Source: Ursus arctos (taxonomy: Eukaryota > Chordata > Mammalia > Carnivora > Ursidae). Taken from it: 64,000 bases of DNA. The stretch spans positions 31,030,767 to 31,094,766 of the forward strand of contig NW_026623089.1 in assembly GCF_023065955.2 (NCBI RefSeq), in the 5' to 3' direction. The notes beneath the pieces are model-generated. The model was not told the DNA's origin. It was given only the letters and a program-made list of their open reading frames with translations, and searched no databases. Position numbers and translations under genes: made by a program. Positions 11,853-21,361 of the stretch are shown piece by piece (position 1 is the first letter of the stretch; every line of letters starts with the position of its first letter).

Positions 11853-13356
11853 TCTACTTCATTTATTTCTGCTCTAATCTTTATGATTTCCTTCCTTCTA
11901 GTGGTTTTGGGTTTTGTTTATTCTTCTTCTAGCTCCTTTAGGTGTAAAGTTAGGTTGTTTAAGATTTTTCTTGCTTCTTGAGGTAGGCCGGCATTGCTAT
12001 GAACTTCCCTCTTAAAACAGCTTTTCTTCATCCCAAAGATTTTGGACCATTATGTTTTCATTTGCATTTGTCTACATGTATTTTTTTTTATTTCTTCTTT
12101 GATTTCTTGGTTGACCTGTTCATTGTTTAGTAGCATGTTATTTAATCTCCATGCTCTTTCCAGATTTTTGCTTGTGGTTGATTTCTAGTTTCACAGTGTT
12201 GTAGTTGGAAAAGACGCATAGTATACTTCAATCTTTTTGAATTTGTTGAGACTTGTTTTGTGGCCAATATGCGATCTATTCTGGACAATGTTTCATTTGC
12301 ACTTGAAAAGAATATGTATTCTGCTGTTTTAGGATAGAATGTTGTGAATATATCTGTTAGATTATTCTAGTCCAATACATCATTCAAAGTCACTGTTTCC
12401 TTGTTGATTTTCGGTTTGGATGATCTATCCATTGATGTAAGTGGAGTGTTAAAATCCCCTACTATTATTATGTCACTATTGATTACTTCCTTTATGTTTG
12501 TTATTAGCTGCTTTATGTATTTGGGTGCTGCCATGTTGGGTGCATATTTACAATTGTTATATCTTCTTGTTGGATTGTTCCCTTTATGATTATATAATGT
12601 CCTTCTTTGTCTCTTGTTATAGTCTTTTTTTAAAGTCCATTTTGTACAATATAAGTATTGCTACCCCAGCTTTCTTTTCACTTTGATTTACATGATAAAT
12701 GCTTTTCCATCCCCTCACTTTCAATCTGCATATGTCTTTAGGTATGAAATGAGTTTCTTGTAGGCAGCATATAGATGGGTCTTGTTTTTTTATCCATTCT
12801 GTCACCGTATGTATTTGATTACAGCATTTAGTCCTTTACATTCAAACTAATTATTGATAGATATGTACTATTACCATTTTGGTACTTGCTTTATGGTTGT
12901 TTTTGTAGTTCTTCTCTGTTCTTTTCTTCTCTTGCTGTTTTCTCTCATGGTTTCCTGGCTTTCTTAAGTGATATACTTGGATTCTTTTCTCTTTATTTTC
13001 TGCGTATCTATTACTGGCTTTTGATTTGCGGTTACCATTACCTTTATATATAACATTTATGCATCTAGCAGTCTATGTTAAATTGATTGTTGCTTAAGTC
13101 TGAATCCATTCTTTATTCCTTTCTCCCCACGTTTTAAGTATATGGTGTAATACTTTACATCCTTTTATTTTGTGAATCCCTTGACTGATTTTTATAGATA
13201 TACTTATTTACACTGCCTTTGTGCTTCCTATTTTTCTTACTCCTGTGCTTACGGTGTTTCCTTTCCTTTCAAGAGTCCCCTTTAACATTTCTGGTAGTGG
13301 TCATGAATTCCTTTAACTTATGTTTGTCTGGGAAACTATCTCTCCTTCTATTTTGA

Positions 13357-14425
13357 ATGACAGCCTTGCTGGATAGAGTATTCTTGGCTGCAGTTTTTTT
13401 TTCTTTTAGCACTTTGAATGTATCATGTCATTCCCTTTTGGCCTGCAAAGTTTTTGCTAAAAAATTAGCTACAGCCTTTTGGGATTTCCCTTATAAGTAC
13501 TTATTTTCTCTTGCTGCTTTTAAAATTCTCTTTATCCCTACTTTGTGCCATCACTATTAATTGCCGTTTTACATGTGTTGGTGTGGACCTCCTTGGGTTG
13601 ATTTTGTTGGGGGGCTCTCTGTGCCTCCTAGATCTGGATTTCTGTTTCCCCTGATTCAGGAAGTTTTCAGCTATTATTTCTTCAAATAAATTTTCTGCCC
13701 CCCTTCTCTCTCTTCTCCTTCTGGGATCCCCATAATGCAAATATTTTTACACTTGATGGTGTCACTGAGTTCCCTGCTTTTATTTTTTTTATTATTTCTT
13801 TCTTTGCTCCTGTTCAGCTTGATTGCTTTCCATTACTCCATCCTCCAGTCACTGATCCATTCTTCTTCTTCCTCCAGTCTACTAGTTATTCCATCTAGTG
13901 TAGTTTTAATTTGAGCTATTGAGTATTTCATCTCTGATTGGTTCATTTTTGTTTTCCTTTTTTTCCCAAAGATTGTTTATTTATTGAAAGAAAGAGAGAG
14001 AGAAAGAAAAAGAGAGAGAGAAAGGGGGGAGGGGCAGAGGGAGAACACGAGAGAGAATCCCAAGCAGATTCTGAGCTGAATGCAGAGCCTGACACAGGGC
14101 TTGATCTCACAACCCTGACATCATAACTTGAGTCAAAACCAAGAGCTGGTTGCTCAAGCAATTGAGCTACCCAGGTGCCCCTCTTTTTTGTTTTCTATCT
14201 CTTTGGTAAGAGTGTCACTCTCTTCTCAAGTCCAGTGATTATCTTTGTGACCATTACTTCAAATTCTCTACAAGCATATTACTTATCTCCATTTGTTAGC
14301 TCTCTTGCTGTGATTTTGTCCTGTCCTTTCATTTGGGATATATTCCTCTGTCTCCTCATTTTGTCTATCTCTCTGAATCTGTTTCTGTGTGTTAAGAAAG
14401 ACAGCTATGTCTCATGTACTTGACA
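13357..14425 (-). pseudogene. L1 ORF1 (RNA-binding protein), disrupted
   Basis: ORF1 encodes the trimeric RNA-binding chaperone of the L1 particle. The piece at 13501-13740, minus, reads ENLFEEIIAENFLNQGK and NKINPRRSTPTHV. These match the RRM-to-CTD region (ENLFEEI, PRRPTPRH) of mammalian ORF1p. Upstream toward 14425 is the coiled-coil part, interrupted by a SINEC at about 13957-14181, with no open frame left. The 5' boundary is approximate. Confidence 0.75.
13957..14181 (-). mobile_element. SINEC copy 5, inside the L1
   Basis: Older, diverged reverse CAN-SINE: GATTGTTTATTTATTG, GA-rich run, CAGAGCCTGACACAGGGC, head GAGCTACCCAGGTGCCCC. Flanking TTTTTGTTTTC repeats suggest the target site. 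Confidence 0.9.
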
Positions 14426-15848
14426 GTAATAGGCCTTATAAAGAAGAGGTCCCCTAGTGCCCTGCCATGCAGTGTCCCCTCTTCACCAGAACCTGGCACT
14501 TCGGGGGTATCTCCTATGTGTGATGCATGTGTCCTGCTGTTGCAGCTGAGCTGCTTTTGCCTTCAGTCCAATTGTCTGTGATGGCTCTATTTGCCTGTTA
14601 TGGGCAGAGTTTGGTCCCTGTGTTGTTAGTGGGCCAGTCTAGGGTCATTTTCAGCTTGAGTTGAGTCAGACCAGGAGTTTGCCCGAGATGCAGTAACACC
14701 AAACTGTAGGGCACTTTCCTTGTGTTGTCTTCTGAGAGGCTTTCATAGGTGCAGGATCTGCAGTCAGACCAGACATCTGCTGCCAGCCCACTGTTGGGGC
14801 TGCAAGCAGACTGGTATGTGTGATTATCTTCCGCTCTCCCCAGGGCAGGAGTCACTTTGGAATGGTGCTAGCCTATTAGGGCTGCTCATACACTGCCAGG
14901 CTTGTGGCATCACTTTGGATGGGCTTTGGCCAAGGGCATACTGGAGGGGGCAGGTACACAGGAGAATGCAGAGATGGGGGGTGGGGCACACAGTGTTAGC
15001 AAGGTTTGCTTAGGTCTGTTGTGAAAGGGGACCTGTAGCCACCAGAACCAAGGCTGGCTGGATTGGAGGAGGTGGATCCCAAGAAGCACTTGGGGGCAGG
15101 GTGGGTGGTATTAGTAAGGCCTGTTGTGATAGGAGACCTGGAATGAGGCCTGGCTGGAGCCAGCATGTCCACAGGAGAACACAAGGGCGGGGCAGGCTGT
15201 TAGCAATTTCGGTAGTGTTGGAGAAGTGCTGGTTCACAGGGTGGAGGGTGGGGGAAGGAAATGGCATCCACCAACTCCTTTGTTCCTGGAGAAGTCTCCC
15301 AATGATTCCTGCCCCTCCAAGCACATGCTCTGAGATTAGTAAACAAATCTCCCTCCCGCATGCCCCAGGTGCTTTTCAGACTGCTGCTTCTATGCTGTAT
15401 CTCCACAGGGCTGCTTGTTTAAGGTGCTCTCTCTTTAATGGTGGGGACTCAGTTTCCTCTCACCCTCCTGGCTCTTCCAGAACTGAGCCCACTAATTTTC
15501 AAATTTCCAGGCATTAATCCCTGCTGATTATAAGAACCTCGGAAATTAGGCCCCTCTGGTTTCACGCAGGATCCCTGTGCACCTGGAGTGCTTGGTGTGA
15601 CGGTCTGGTCCTCTCCCCTTTCCATGCCTGTATTGTTCCTCCCTCCTACAGACAGGTCTATTTAGCTTCCAAATGTGTCTCCACCCTTCCTACCCTCTTT
15701 GATATGGCCTCTTCTCTACATTTAGCTGTGAAAAGTCTGTCCTGTCAATCTTCAGATCATTTTCTAGGTTATTTACACTGATGTGGGTGTTATCTTGTTC
15801 CATGGGACCAGGTGAGCTTAGGTCCTCCTATTCCACCATCTTCCCTGG
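14426..15848 (-). promoter_or_regulatory. L1 5' UTR / internal promoter region, degenerate
   Basis: GC-richer than its surroundings and upstream of ORF1 in a minus-strand L1. The distal end carries GGGAAGATGGTGGAATAGG. It contains imperfect direct repeats near 14950-15230 (next entry). Several long open frames on both strands here are chance frames in GC-rich DNA. Confidence 0.7.
14950..15230. repeat. Imperfect tandem units in the L1 5' UTR
   Basis: The motif TTAGCAAGG or TTAGTAAGG recurs at about 14996 and 15112 (TTAGCAATT at about 15200), each of the first two followed by CTGTTGTGA(A/T)AGG(G/A)GACCTG. ACAGGAGAA recurs at about 14958 and 15171. Units of about 90-116 bp are suggested. Confidence 0.55.
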
Positions 15849-16137
15849 AAGTTTGATATTATATGTTTTTAAAACAAATGTACCAGGTAAAGATATTGAA
15901 ATAATGTTTTCCTTTAAACCATCATTTTTGAAAGGAAATAAATTTATTCCAACAAACTACTCAAAGCACTTTAGCTCATGATATCTGGGATGATCCTGGT
16001 ATTAGGTTACAAACCACAGAAGAAAAAGTTTCATTTCTTGTTCCTTATTTTAGATTTTATAATGGTTTATCATATACCTTATTCCTCAAACTTAGTTTTA
16101 AATGATTCCAGAGATATTATCAAAGAGTATGCTCTAA
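15849..16137. other. Intronic sequence, nothing recognised
   Basis: AT-rich sequence next to the L1 5' end, no feature found. Confidence 0.4.
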
Positions 16138-16362
16138 AGCAGCAATGTCCAATTGAACTTTCTGCAGTGGACATGTTCTATGTCTGCACTGTCCAATTTA
16201 GTATCCACCAGCCACATGAGGTTCTTGAGTGCTTGGAATATGGCTAGTGCAATTAAGGAACAAAATTATTTTATTTTACTTTATCTAAATTAACTTAAGT
16301 TGAAATAGCTACATATGGCTAGTGACTATCAAATTGGGCAGCATATATAGCTTAAAGCCATC
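16138..16362 (+). mobile_element. hAT-Charlie-like non-autonomous DNA transposon
   Basis: Has AATGTCCAATTGAACTTTCTG, GTCTGCACTGTCCAATTTAG, AGCCACATGAGGTTCTTGAG, TGGCTAGTGCAATTAAGGA and TAGCTACATATGGCTAGTG. Near-inverted TGTCCAAT and ATTGGGCAGCA ends are consistent with a hAT MITE. Confidence 0.65.
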
Positions 16363-16554
16363 ACCAAAGACAAGTTCCTAAAATATTTTTTCCCTCAATA
16401 TATGCCAGCAATTTTATTAAAATTAGCGTATGACCTTAATAAATGACTAGTTTGCATACATAAAATGATCTTTGTGTAAAATAAACCAGTGATATTGCTA
16501 TAAAGATTCATTTCATATGCCACTGTCTACTATTCAAATACTCATACCTCTTAT

Positions 16555-17065
16555 TTAAAGGCCTGTTCCATTTTGTGGGGCCAACACAACGCAGAACCAC
16601 AACAGAGTCAATGATGACCACTGCGAATGCAGGAAGGTCATCCATGACCAGAAGTATACACTGGGAACACAGAGCTCAAGTCTGTCATGGATTTTGCCTC
16701 CTAGGCAGTCCCCCTCTCCAGTGATGCAATAATGAACATAGAACAAGGTCAAATCAGGAACGCAATCATGTACTTTTGGAGCTGGTAAACAAACCGCAGA
16801 ACCAAGATGTCACGAGCTTTAACTGTGAGTGGAGTTTTGCCAAGAGAGCCAACATCACTCAACATTAAAAGGCAAGAGACCATTGAAAACGAGATAATAT
16901 CAGCCTTCTGAACTGACAAAGGGGTTGCTGTGCACAGCAACACTGAGTTGAGCGCATGTCGCAAAGGAATGCCAATGTAACATCCAGGCCTCCACTATAC
17001 AGCAACTGATTTGGGTGGGTGGCAAAAGTTTTAGAAGCCTGGCATATGCATCCATCTTTCCAGCT
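16555..17065. other. Unidentified segment with CpG-retaining, partly open minus strand
   Basis: Base composition and CpG content differ from the AT-rich flanks. The minus strand has neighbouring open stretches at 16555-16752, 16749-16964 and 16865-17068 in different frames. They show no domain I recognise and do not match ENTPD1. It may be a frameshifted retrocopy of a gene I cannot name, or an old repeat. Confidence 0.35.
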
Positions 17066-18017
17066 CACAGTTTAGTATCTTCAAATACAATAAAATAAAC
17101 TCGTGCCCATGTATTCCAGAGCCTCCATGGTCAAGTTAACTTCTGGACATGTCATCGCCTATGTGTACATATGTGCCAATATGCACAACATTAGCATGTT
17201 GGTATATTCTGGGCCCTTTTAGATTTATTTACTTATACATTTATTTAACTTCAGTGAAAGTTTAAAATGGTTATTTACAACATAAATTTAAATTTTCCAC
17301 ATGCTTTTTAATTAACAGATTAAATAAAATGACATTACAAGCTACTTATATTTATGTCTCTGAAATTTTACTTTGATGAATTTGAAAGGAAACAGAAATA
17401 AATCACAGCAGAGTTAATGACCCTAATTATTTTTAATGATTTAACTACCTCTTCAAATGTGGAAATTTTCAAGAAATCTGTTCATCTATGAATTCATTTC
17501 AATTCACTATATTTGATACATGTATGTGTTCTCTGTGGTTTTTTTTTCATTGATTTTGCTTCTTTCTTTAATATTTTGAAGATGAGGAATAAGTCTTCTC
17601 CACAATCTTTGACTTTCAAAGTGCTTTATAGAATGCTCTCTAATAAATTTTATTATTTTGATGATAGCAATAATGATTGAGTAAGAAGATCAGAGAGTAC
17701 ATGCACAGTGAAACAATGAATAAGAAGTAGAGATAGTACTAGATCATAGAATGTCAGCACAAAATAGCACCACAAAATATCAGCACATATCTGGATATAG
17801 TGAATAAAGTATTTGTTTCTCTTAAAGTATTAACAATAATTATTGCTGAACAAGCATAAAGACAATTATCTTCCTACCACTAATTGATTCAAGACATTCC
17901 CTCTTCCAGAATGAGCATCATTCCATTTTACCTCACTAATCCAGTGGATATTGACTTGCTCATGGGCTGCCAGAACCTCCACCCCTCCCGTATGCTCTGT
18001 TTTACCATAACCTCCTT
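17066..18017. other. Intronic sequence, nothing recognised
   Basis: AT-rich, no repeat family or exon identified. Confidence 0.4.
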
Positions 18018-18049
18018 CCCCTCCCCCCACCGCACCCCAGCCAGACCCC
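18018..18049 (-). promoter_or_regulatory. G-quadruplex-type tract just inside intron 2
   Basis: On the minus strand four G-runs (4, 4, 6 and 4 bases) are separated by loops of 7, 6 and 1 nt, meeting the usual G3+N1-7 definition. The tract starts 13 nt past the donor of ENTPD1 exon 2. Intronic G-runs near donors are known splicing enhancers; the role here is an inference. Confidence 0.6.
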
Positions 18050-18056
18050 TCAGATT

Positions 18057-18062
18057 TGTTAC
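18057..18062 (-). promoter_or_regulatory. ENTPD1: 5' splice site of ENTPD1 intron 2
   Basis: On the minus strand the exon ends AAG and is followed by GTAACA, a donor with an A at position +3 but a weaker +5. It falls exactly after the Lys codon where the family's exon boundary is expected. Confidence 0.85.
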
Positions 18063-18190
18063 CTTAACATTTTCTGGCAATGGTTTGTTCTGGGTCAGCC
18101 CCACAGCAATCAAAGCAATCACAGCCACGATAGAGGAGAAGCCAAGGATGATCAGTATATTTCTGGAACAAAAATTCTTCAGTTCAGACT
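18063..18190 (-). CDS. ENTPD1: ENTPD1 (CD39) coding exon 2, N-terminal tail and first membrane helix
   Basis: ENTPD1 is a cell-surface ecto-apyrase that hydrolyses extracellular ATP and ADP to AMP. It is anchored by one membrane helix at each end, with the catalytic domain outside. Read on the minus strand, the exon encodes [10 protein letters not shown], then a hydrophobic helix containing [18 protein letters not shown], then [11 protein letters not shown]. This matches the start of mammalian CD39 residue for residue over most of its length. The Cys in NFCSRN sits where human Cys13 is, a known S-acylation site. Length is 128 nt: two bases completing a Glu codon split by intron 1, then 42 codons. 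The acceptor (a pyrimidine-rich run ending in TTTTAG) and donor (AAG/GTAACA) are intact, and there is no stop or frameshift, so it is likely functional. The catalytic (ACR) motifs lie in later exons outside the window. A retrocopy is excluded by the flanking splice sites and intron-like sequence. What is seen is the sequence and the splice sites; the gene name rests on recalled family similarity. Confidence 0.93.
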
Positions 18191-18220
18191 CTAAAACCAA
18201 AAGCAGAAAAGAAAATACCA
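18191..18220 (-). promoter_or_regulatory. ENTPD1: 3' splice site of ENTPD1 intron 1
   Basis: On the minus strand a pyrimidine-rich run (TTTTCTTTTCTGCTTTTGG) leads to TTTTAG directly before the exon. A second AG two bases further in is also possible. I chose the first because known ENTPD1 isoforms with different first exons share a Glu codon at this junction, which fits a G/AG split codon. Confidence 0.8.
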
Positions 18221-20094
18221 GAAATCAACAAACATTGATTTTCCTCCACTTTTGGTAAGGTCTTCTGCTAGCTATCTGGAGACATCAAAGATAGATAAAA
18301 GTTTTTCTTTATCCCTACAACACTTGTGAAGTAATAGGGAAATAATTCAAGAACAAAAGGATTTGTCTGTCCCGTGATAAGGGCCAAGACTGAGTTAGTG
18401 GCTGTGGTAAGGAAAATGGACAGAATTAGGTCAATGACCAGATAAAGAATGAGGACAGGGAAGAGTCCCAAATTGTCAGTTTAATAGGTCATACTGGTCT
18501 ATGAGAGTACAGGCAATAACAAAAAGGCAAGGATTGCCCTCATTTTTCAAATCTACCACAAAATGTTTAAGATGTTGATAAGTATTCAGAATATATCATC
18601 AAACATCAAAGTCCCAACACTCCATGCCATTTTTTGGCTTGACAAACCCCTTGCATTTCAACCACACTTATATGTTGTAATTGGTAATGGTGTAGCGTCT
18701 GCGGAGTTTTGAACATTTCATCATTCACATTATCTCATCTATTCTTAGTCTCAACCTGTTGCGGGACATAATAAAGCTCCAAGCAGAGTATTATATAAAA
18801 GGCACAAGTTACTTTGATCATTGCAAACAGAGCATATAGCAGAAGTGAACAAGAAATGGAAAGCTGCCCCACTCCCTCCATTCTGACAACTCACTCTCTT
18901 CCTCTCTCAACTTTCCAAACTATCCCTAAACTTTTTTCTTAGGCTTTGGGGAGGAAGGATAGGATAAAGCAATAAAGAAACACATGGAATGAGATAGGCT
19001 CTGCAGAATAGATTGCACTTCTCTAAAGACAGGGCATGGGATTAAAACAGCTAGAAGAGGAGCCTGACTGACTCTCCCCCTCTGGATCTCCCTCTTGAAC
19101 AGCAGCAGCCACCGCATGCTGAAACAGGAGCTCCTCCCCAAGATCTTGAGCAGAAGCTTGGACTTAATCCAAAGGACTGTAACCATATGGGTGTCCAGTC
19201 TGCTCAGCAACCTCTAGAATCTTGAACCAGTCTTGACTCATTAGACCAAACAGTAAAAAACTTAGGAGAAAAGTTTTAGCAACCCCATTAGCTACTGCTT
19301 CCAAACATAGGAACAATAGATGAAATATACAGCACTTCCCCTCCTTCTCCCTTCCCAAAAGAACCTCAGTTTTGTTCAGATGACTGCCACTCCCCAAGCA
19401 GTCCACATAACTCATGGGAAAATGATACCCTCCACCACCACCACCACCGCAGCCTCTGGCTCAGAGTCAGGCCTTATTGTTGTGCACAATCTCATTCCCT
19501 CACCAATGATTAGTTCAACAATGGATCTGTACCCAAAAATGGCCCATGAGACCCTGGAGGAAGTCTGCTGGAGCGAGTTTAGGAAAAGAAAGGCAGAATT
19601 CTCGTCTTCCTCAGACATTGCCCTGCCTGGATAAGATGACTTTCCATGGTGTCAGAACAGAGAGATGGACAGAACTTGAGTCTTTGATAGCATTTTGAAC
19701 TGTTAAAAGAATAATCCCTGCTCCAATCTTCCCATGAGACTTATGCTTTGATCCAGTTAGAGTCAGGATTTTAATACTTTGAAGCCAAAATATCCTGATG
19801 TAACTGGTGTGGCAGAAGTATCCTGTTTGACGCCAGGGCTCTGGAATCTGGACAAGAACCCCCCTAGGTACTACTCGCCTCAGTTCCCAAAGTGTTGATA
19901 CTGACAAACACAGCTCAAAACAAGCAGCACTTTGGATGAACAATTATAAATCTAATACCCAAGGGCAGCACATTGCAGCAGTTTCTATTTTAATTGAATT
20001 TTGAATGCTTTACTCCCTCAAGCTGTTCAAAAAAAATCTATTTAGTTATTTTGTTTCCATAAATATGACAATTTTGCTATCTCATTTTCCTTCC
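18221..20094. other. Intron 1 proximal sequence, nothing firm
   Basis: Apart from a short (CCA)n run at 19433-19448, no repeat or exon is recognised. An open plus-strand frame at 19320-19634 contains that repeat and looks like chance. Confidence 0.45.
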
Positions 20095-20480
20095 ACATCT
20101 ATTTGGGCACTAATCTTAGTAGTGACAAAGACCAACAAGGTCCCTGCTCTTTGGAGTTCACAATCTGGCTGGGGAGATAAATAAGCCAGAACAGAAGTCA
20201 TAAATCAGCGACTCCAGGTCACGATACATACTAAGAAGAAATTAAAACCAAGGGATGTTATACAGTTTAATGGAAATTAGAAGGAAGGATTGGGATATGC
20301 AGCGGAGTTGGGGTGGGAGGATTCAACTGAGGGTCAGGAAAGCCTCTCCGAGAAGGTGACATTTGACTGAGACCTGGGTGATGAAAAAACACCAGCTATG
20401 AAAAGGAGTAAGAACATTCCAGAAAGAGGGAACAGCAGTTGCAAAAGCCCTGAGGTGGGAAACAGTTTGACATGACTCTG
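20095..20480 (-). mobile_element. L2 LINE fragment
   Basis: Plus text reads GTCCCTGCTCTTTGGAGTTC, GAAAGCCTCTCCGAGAAGG, TGACATTTGACTGAGACCTG, AACATTCCAGAAAGAGGGAA and GCAAAAGCCCTGAGGTGGG, the reverse complement of the L2 3' region. Confidence 0.85.
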
Positions 20481-20733
20481 TCTCTTCCATTTCCTAATGA
20501 GATTATTTACTAACATTATTATTCCTGAACAGCTGGAAATATACTTTTCCATATTTGCCCAGCTGTTGCAATGACATCTGTATTATCAGAATATATTGAA
20601 GACTTTCATCATATTCTTTTTACAGATACGATAAGAAAAAGAACTTAGGTCACAGAGAAACTTTAGGAATTTTTCATACACAATTTTTAAAAGCTTTATT
20701 ACAAAAAAGTAAAATAATAATGGCTAAGTTTGT

Positions 20734-20737
20734 GTAT

Positions 20738-20772
<35 letters not shown>

Positions 20773-21352
20773 TTTTATTATGTTCAATGAGCCATCATAA
20801 AGTAAGTACATCATTAGTTTTTGATGTATCAAAGATTCATTCGTTGCATATAACACCCAATGCTCATCACCACATGTGCCCTCCTTAATACCTATCACCC
20901 GATTGCTCCATCCCCTCACTCCCCTCCCTTCTGTAACCCTCAGTTTGGTTCCCGGAGTCCAGAGTCTCTCATGGTTTGTCTCCCTCTCTGATTTCTTCCC
21001 ATTCAGTTTTCCCTCCCTTTCCCTGTGGTCCTCCATGTTCTTCTTTATATTCCACATATGAGTGAAACCATATGATAATTGTCTTTCTCTGCTTGACTTA
21101 TTTCACTTAGCATAATCCCCTCCAGTTCCATCCATGTTGATGCAAATTGTTGGTATTCATCCTTTCTGATGGCTGAGTAATATTCCACTGTATATATGAA
21201 CCACATTTTTATCCATTCATCTGTTGAAGGGAATCTTGGTTCCTTCCACAGTTTGGCTATTGTGGACATTGCTGCTATGAGCATTGGGGTGCATGTGCCC
21301 CTTCTTTTCACTACATCTGTATCTTGAGGGACACTGGGCCAGATGGACTTCG
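20734..21352 (-). mobile_element. L1, 5'-truncated
   Basis: Starts with a long TTTA-rich tail, then L1 3' UTR (TAAGTACATCATTAGTTTTTG) and the ORF2 C-terminus. At 21045-21352 minus this reads RRGTCTPMLIAAMSTIAKLWKEP (shown in part: LIAAMSTIAKLWKEP), WMELEGIMLSEISQAEKD. Likely target duplication TAAGTTTGT at 20725-20733 and 21353-21361. Confidence 0.92.
20735..20778. repeat. (TTTA)n run, L1 tail
   Basis: About ten TTTA units, the degenerate poly-A tail of the minus-strand L1. Confidence 0.9.
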
Positions 21353-21361
21353 TAAGTTTGT

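Larger units (their letters stand above)
8415..12870 (-). pseudogene. L1 ORF2 (endonuclease, reverse transcriptase), disrupted
   Basis: L1 ORF2 codes the nicking endonuclease and reverse transcriptase used for target-primed insertion. Three readable pieces remain. The endonuclease N-terminus at 12617-12805 has TEWIKKQDPSICCLQETHF, with the Gln-Glu of the active-site region. The RT region at 10990-11577 and 10725-10967 has [23 protein letters not shown] and [12 protein letters not shown], then [12 protein letters not shown], a D-to-E change in the usual IDAEKAFD. The C-terminal piece at 8415-8600 has YIHNGISFSYKKNETLPFA. Three SINECs, at 9754, 10152 and 11659, interrupt it, with many stops between. 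It is not functional. Confidence 0.9.
8196..15848 (-). mobile_element. Nearly full-length L1 retrotransposon with four SINEC insertions
   Basis: Read on the minus strand, the 5' end at about 15848 has GGGAAGATGGTGGAATAGG, GGACC and AGCTCACCTGG, which is the L1 5' UTR start of carnivore elements. ORF1, ORF2 endonuclease, reverse transcriptase, ORF2 C-terminus and a 3' UTR follow, ending near 8196. Net of four SINECs (about 0.85 kb) the element is about 6.8 kb, close to full length. ORF1 and ORF2 are both broken by stops, frameshifts and SINEs, so it cannot encode active proteins. I could not find a clean target duplication. Confidence 0.9.
1..18062 (-). other. ENTPD1: ENTPD1 intron 2, partial
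   Basis: Sequence downstream of exon 2 in the direction of transcription. I looked for the next exon, expected to encode the YGIVLDAGSS apyrase-conserved region, and did not find it, so intron 2 should be longer than 18 kb. The interval is dominated by repeats, chiefly one 7.6 kb L1. This is an inference from gene structure, not a direct observation. Confidence 0.7.

Noticed and set aside
15101..15517. Plus-strand open frame of 138 codons and overlapping minus frames
   Set aside because: They lie in the GC-rich 5' UTR of the minus-strand L1, and the repeats there explain the composition.
19320..19634. Plus-strand open frame of 104 codons with a Thr run
   Set aside because: The Thr run is a translated (CCA)n microsatellite; no homology was seen.
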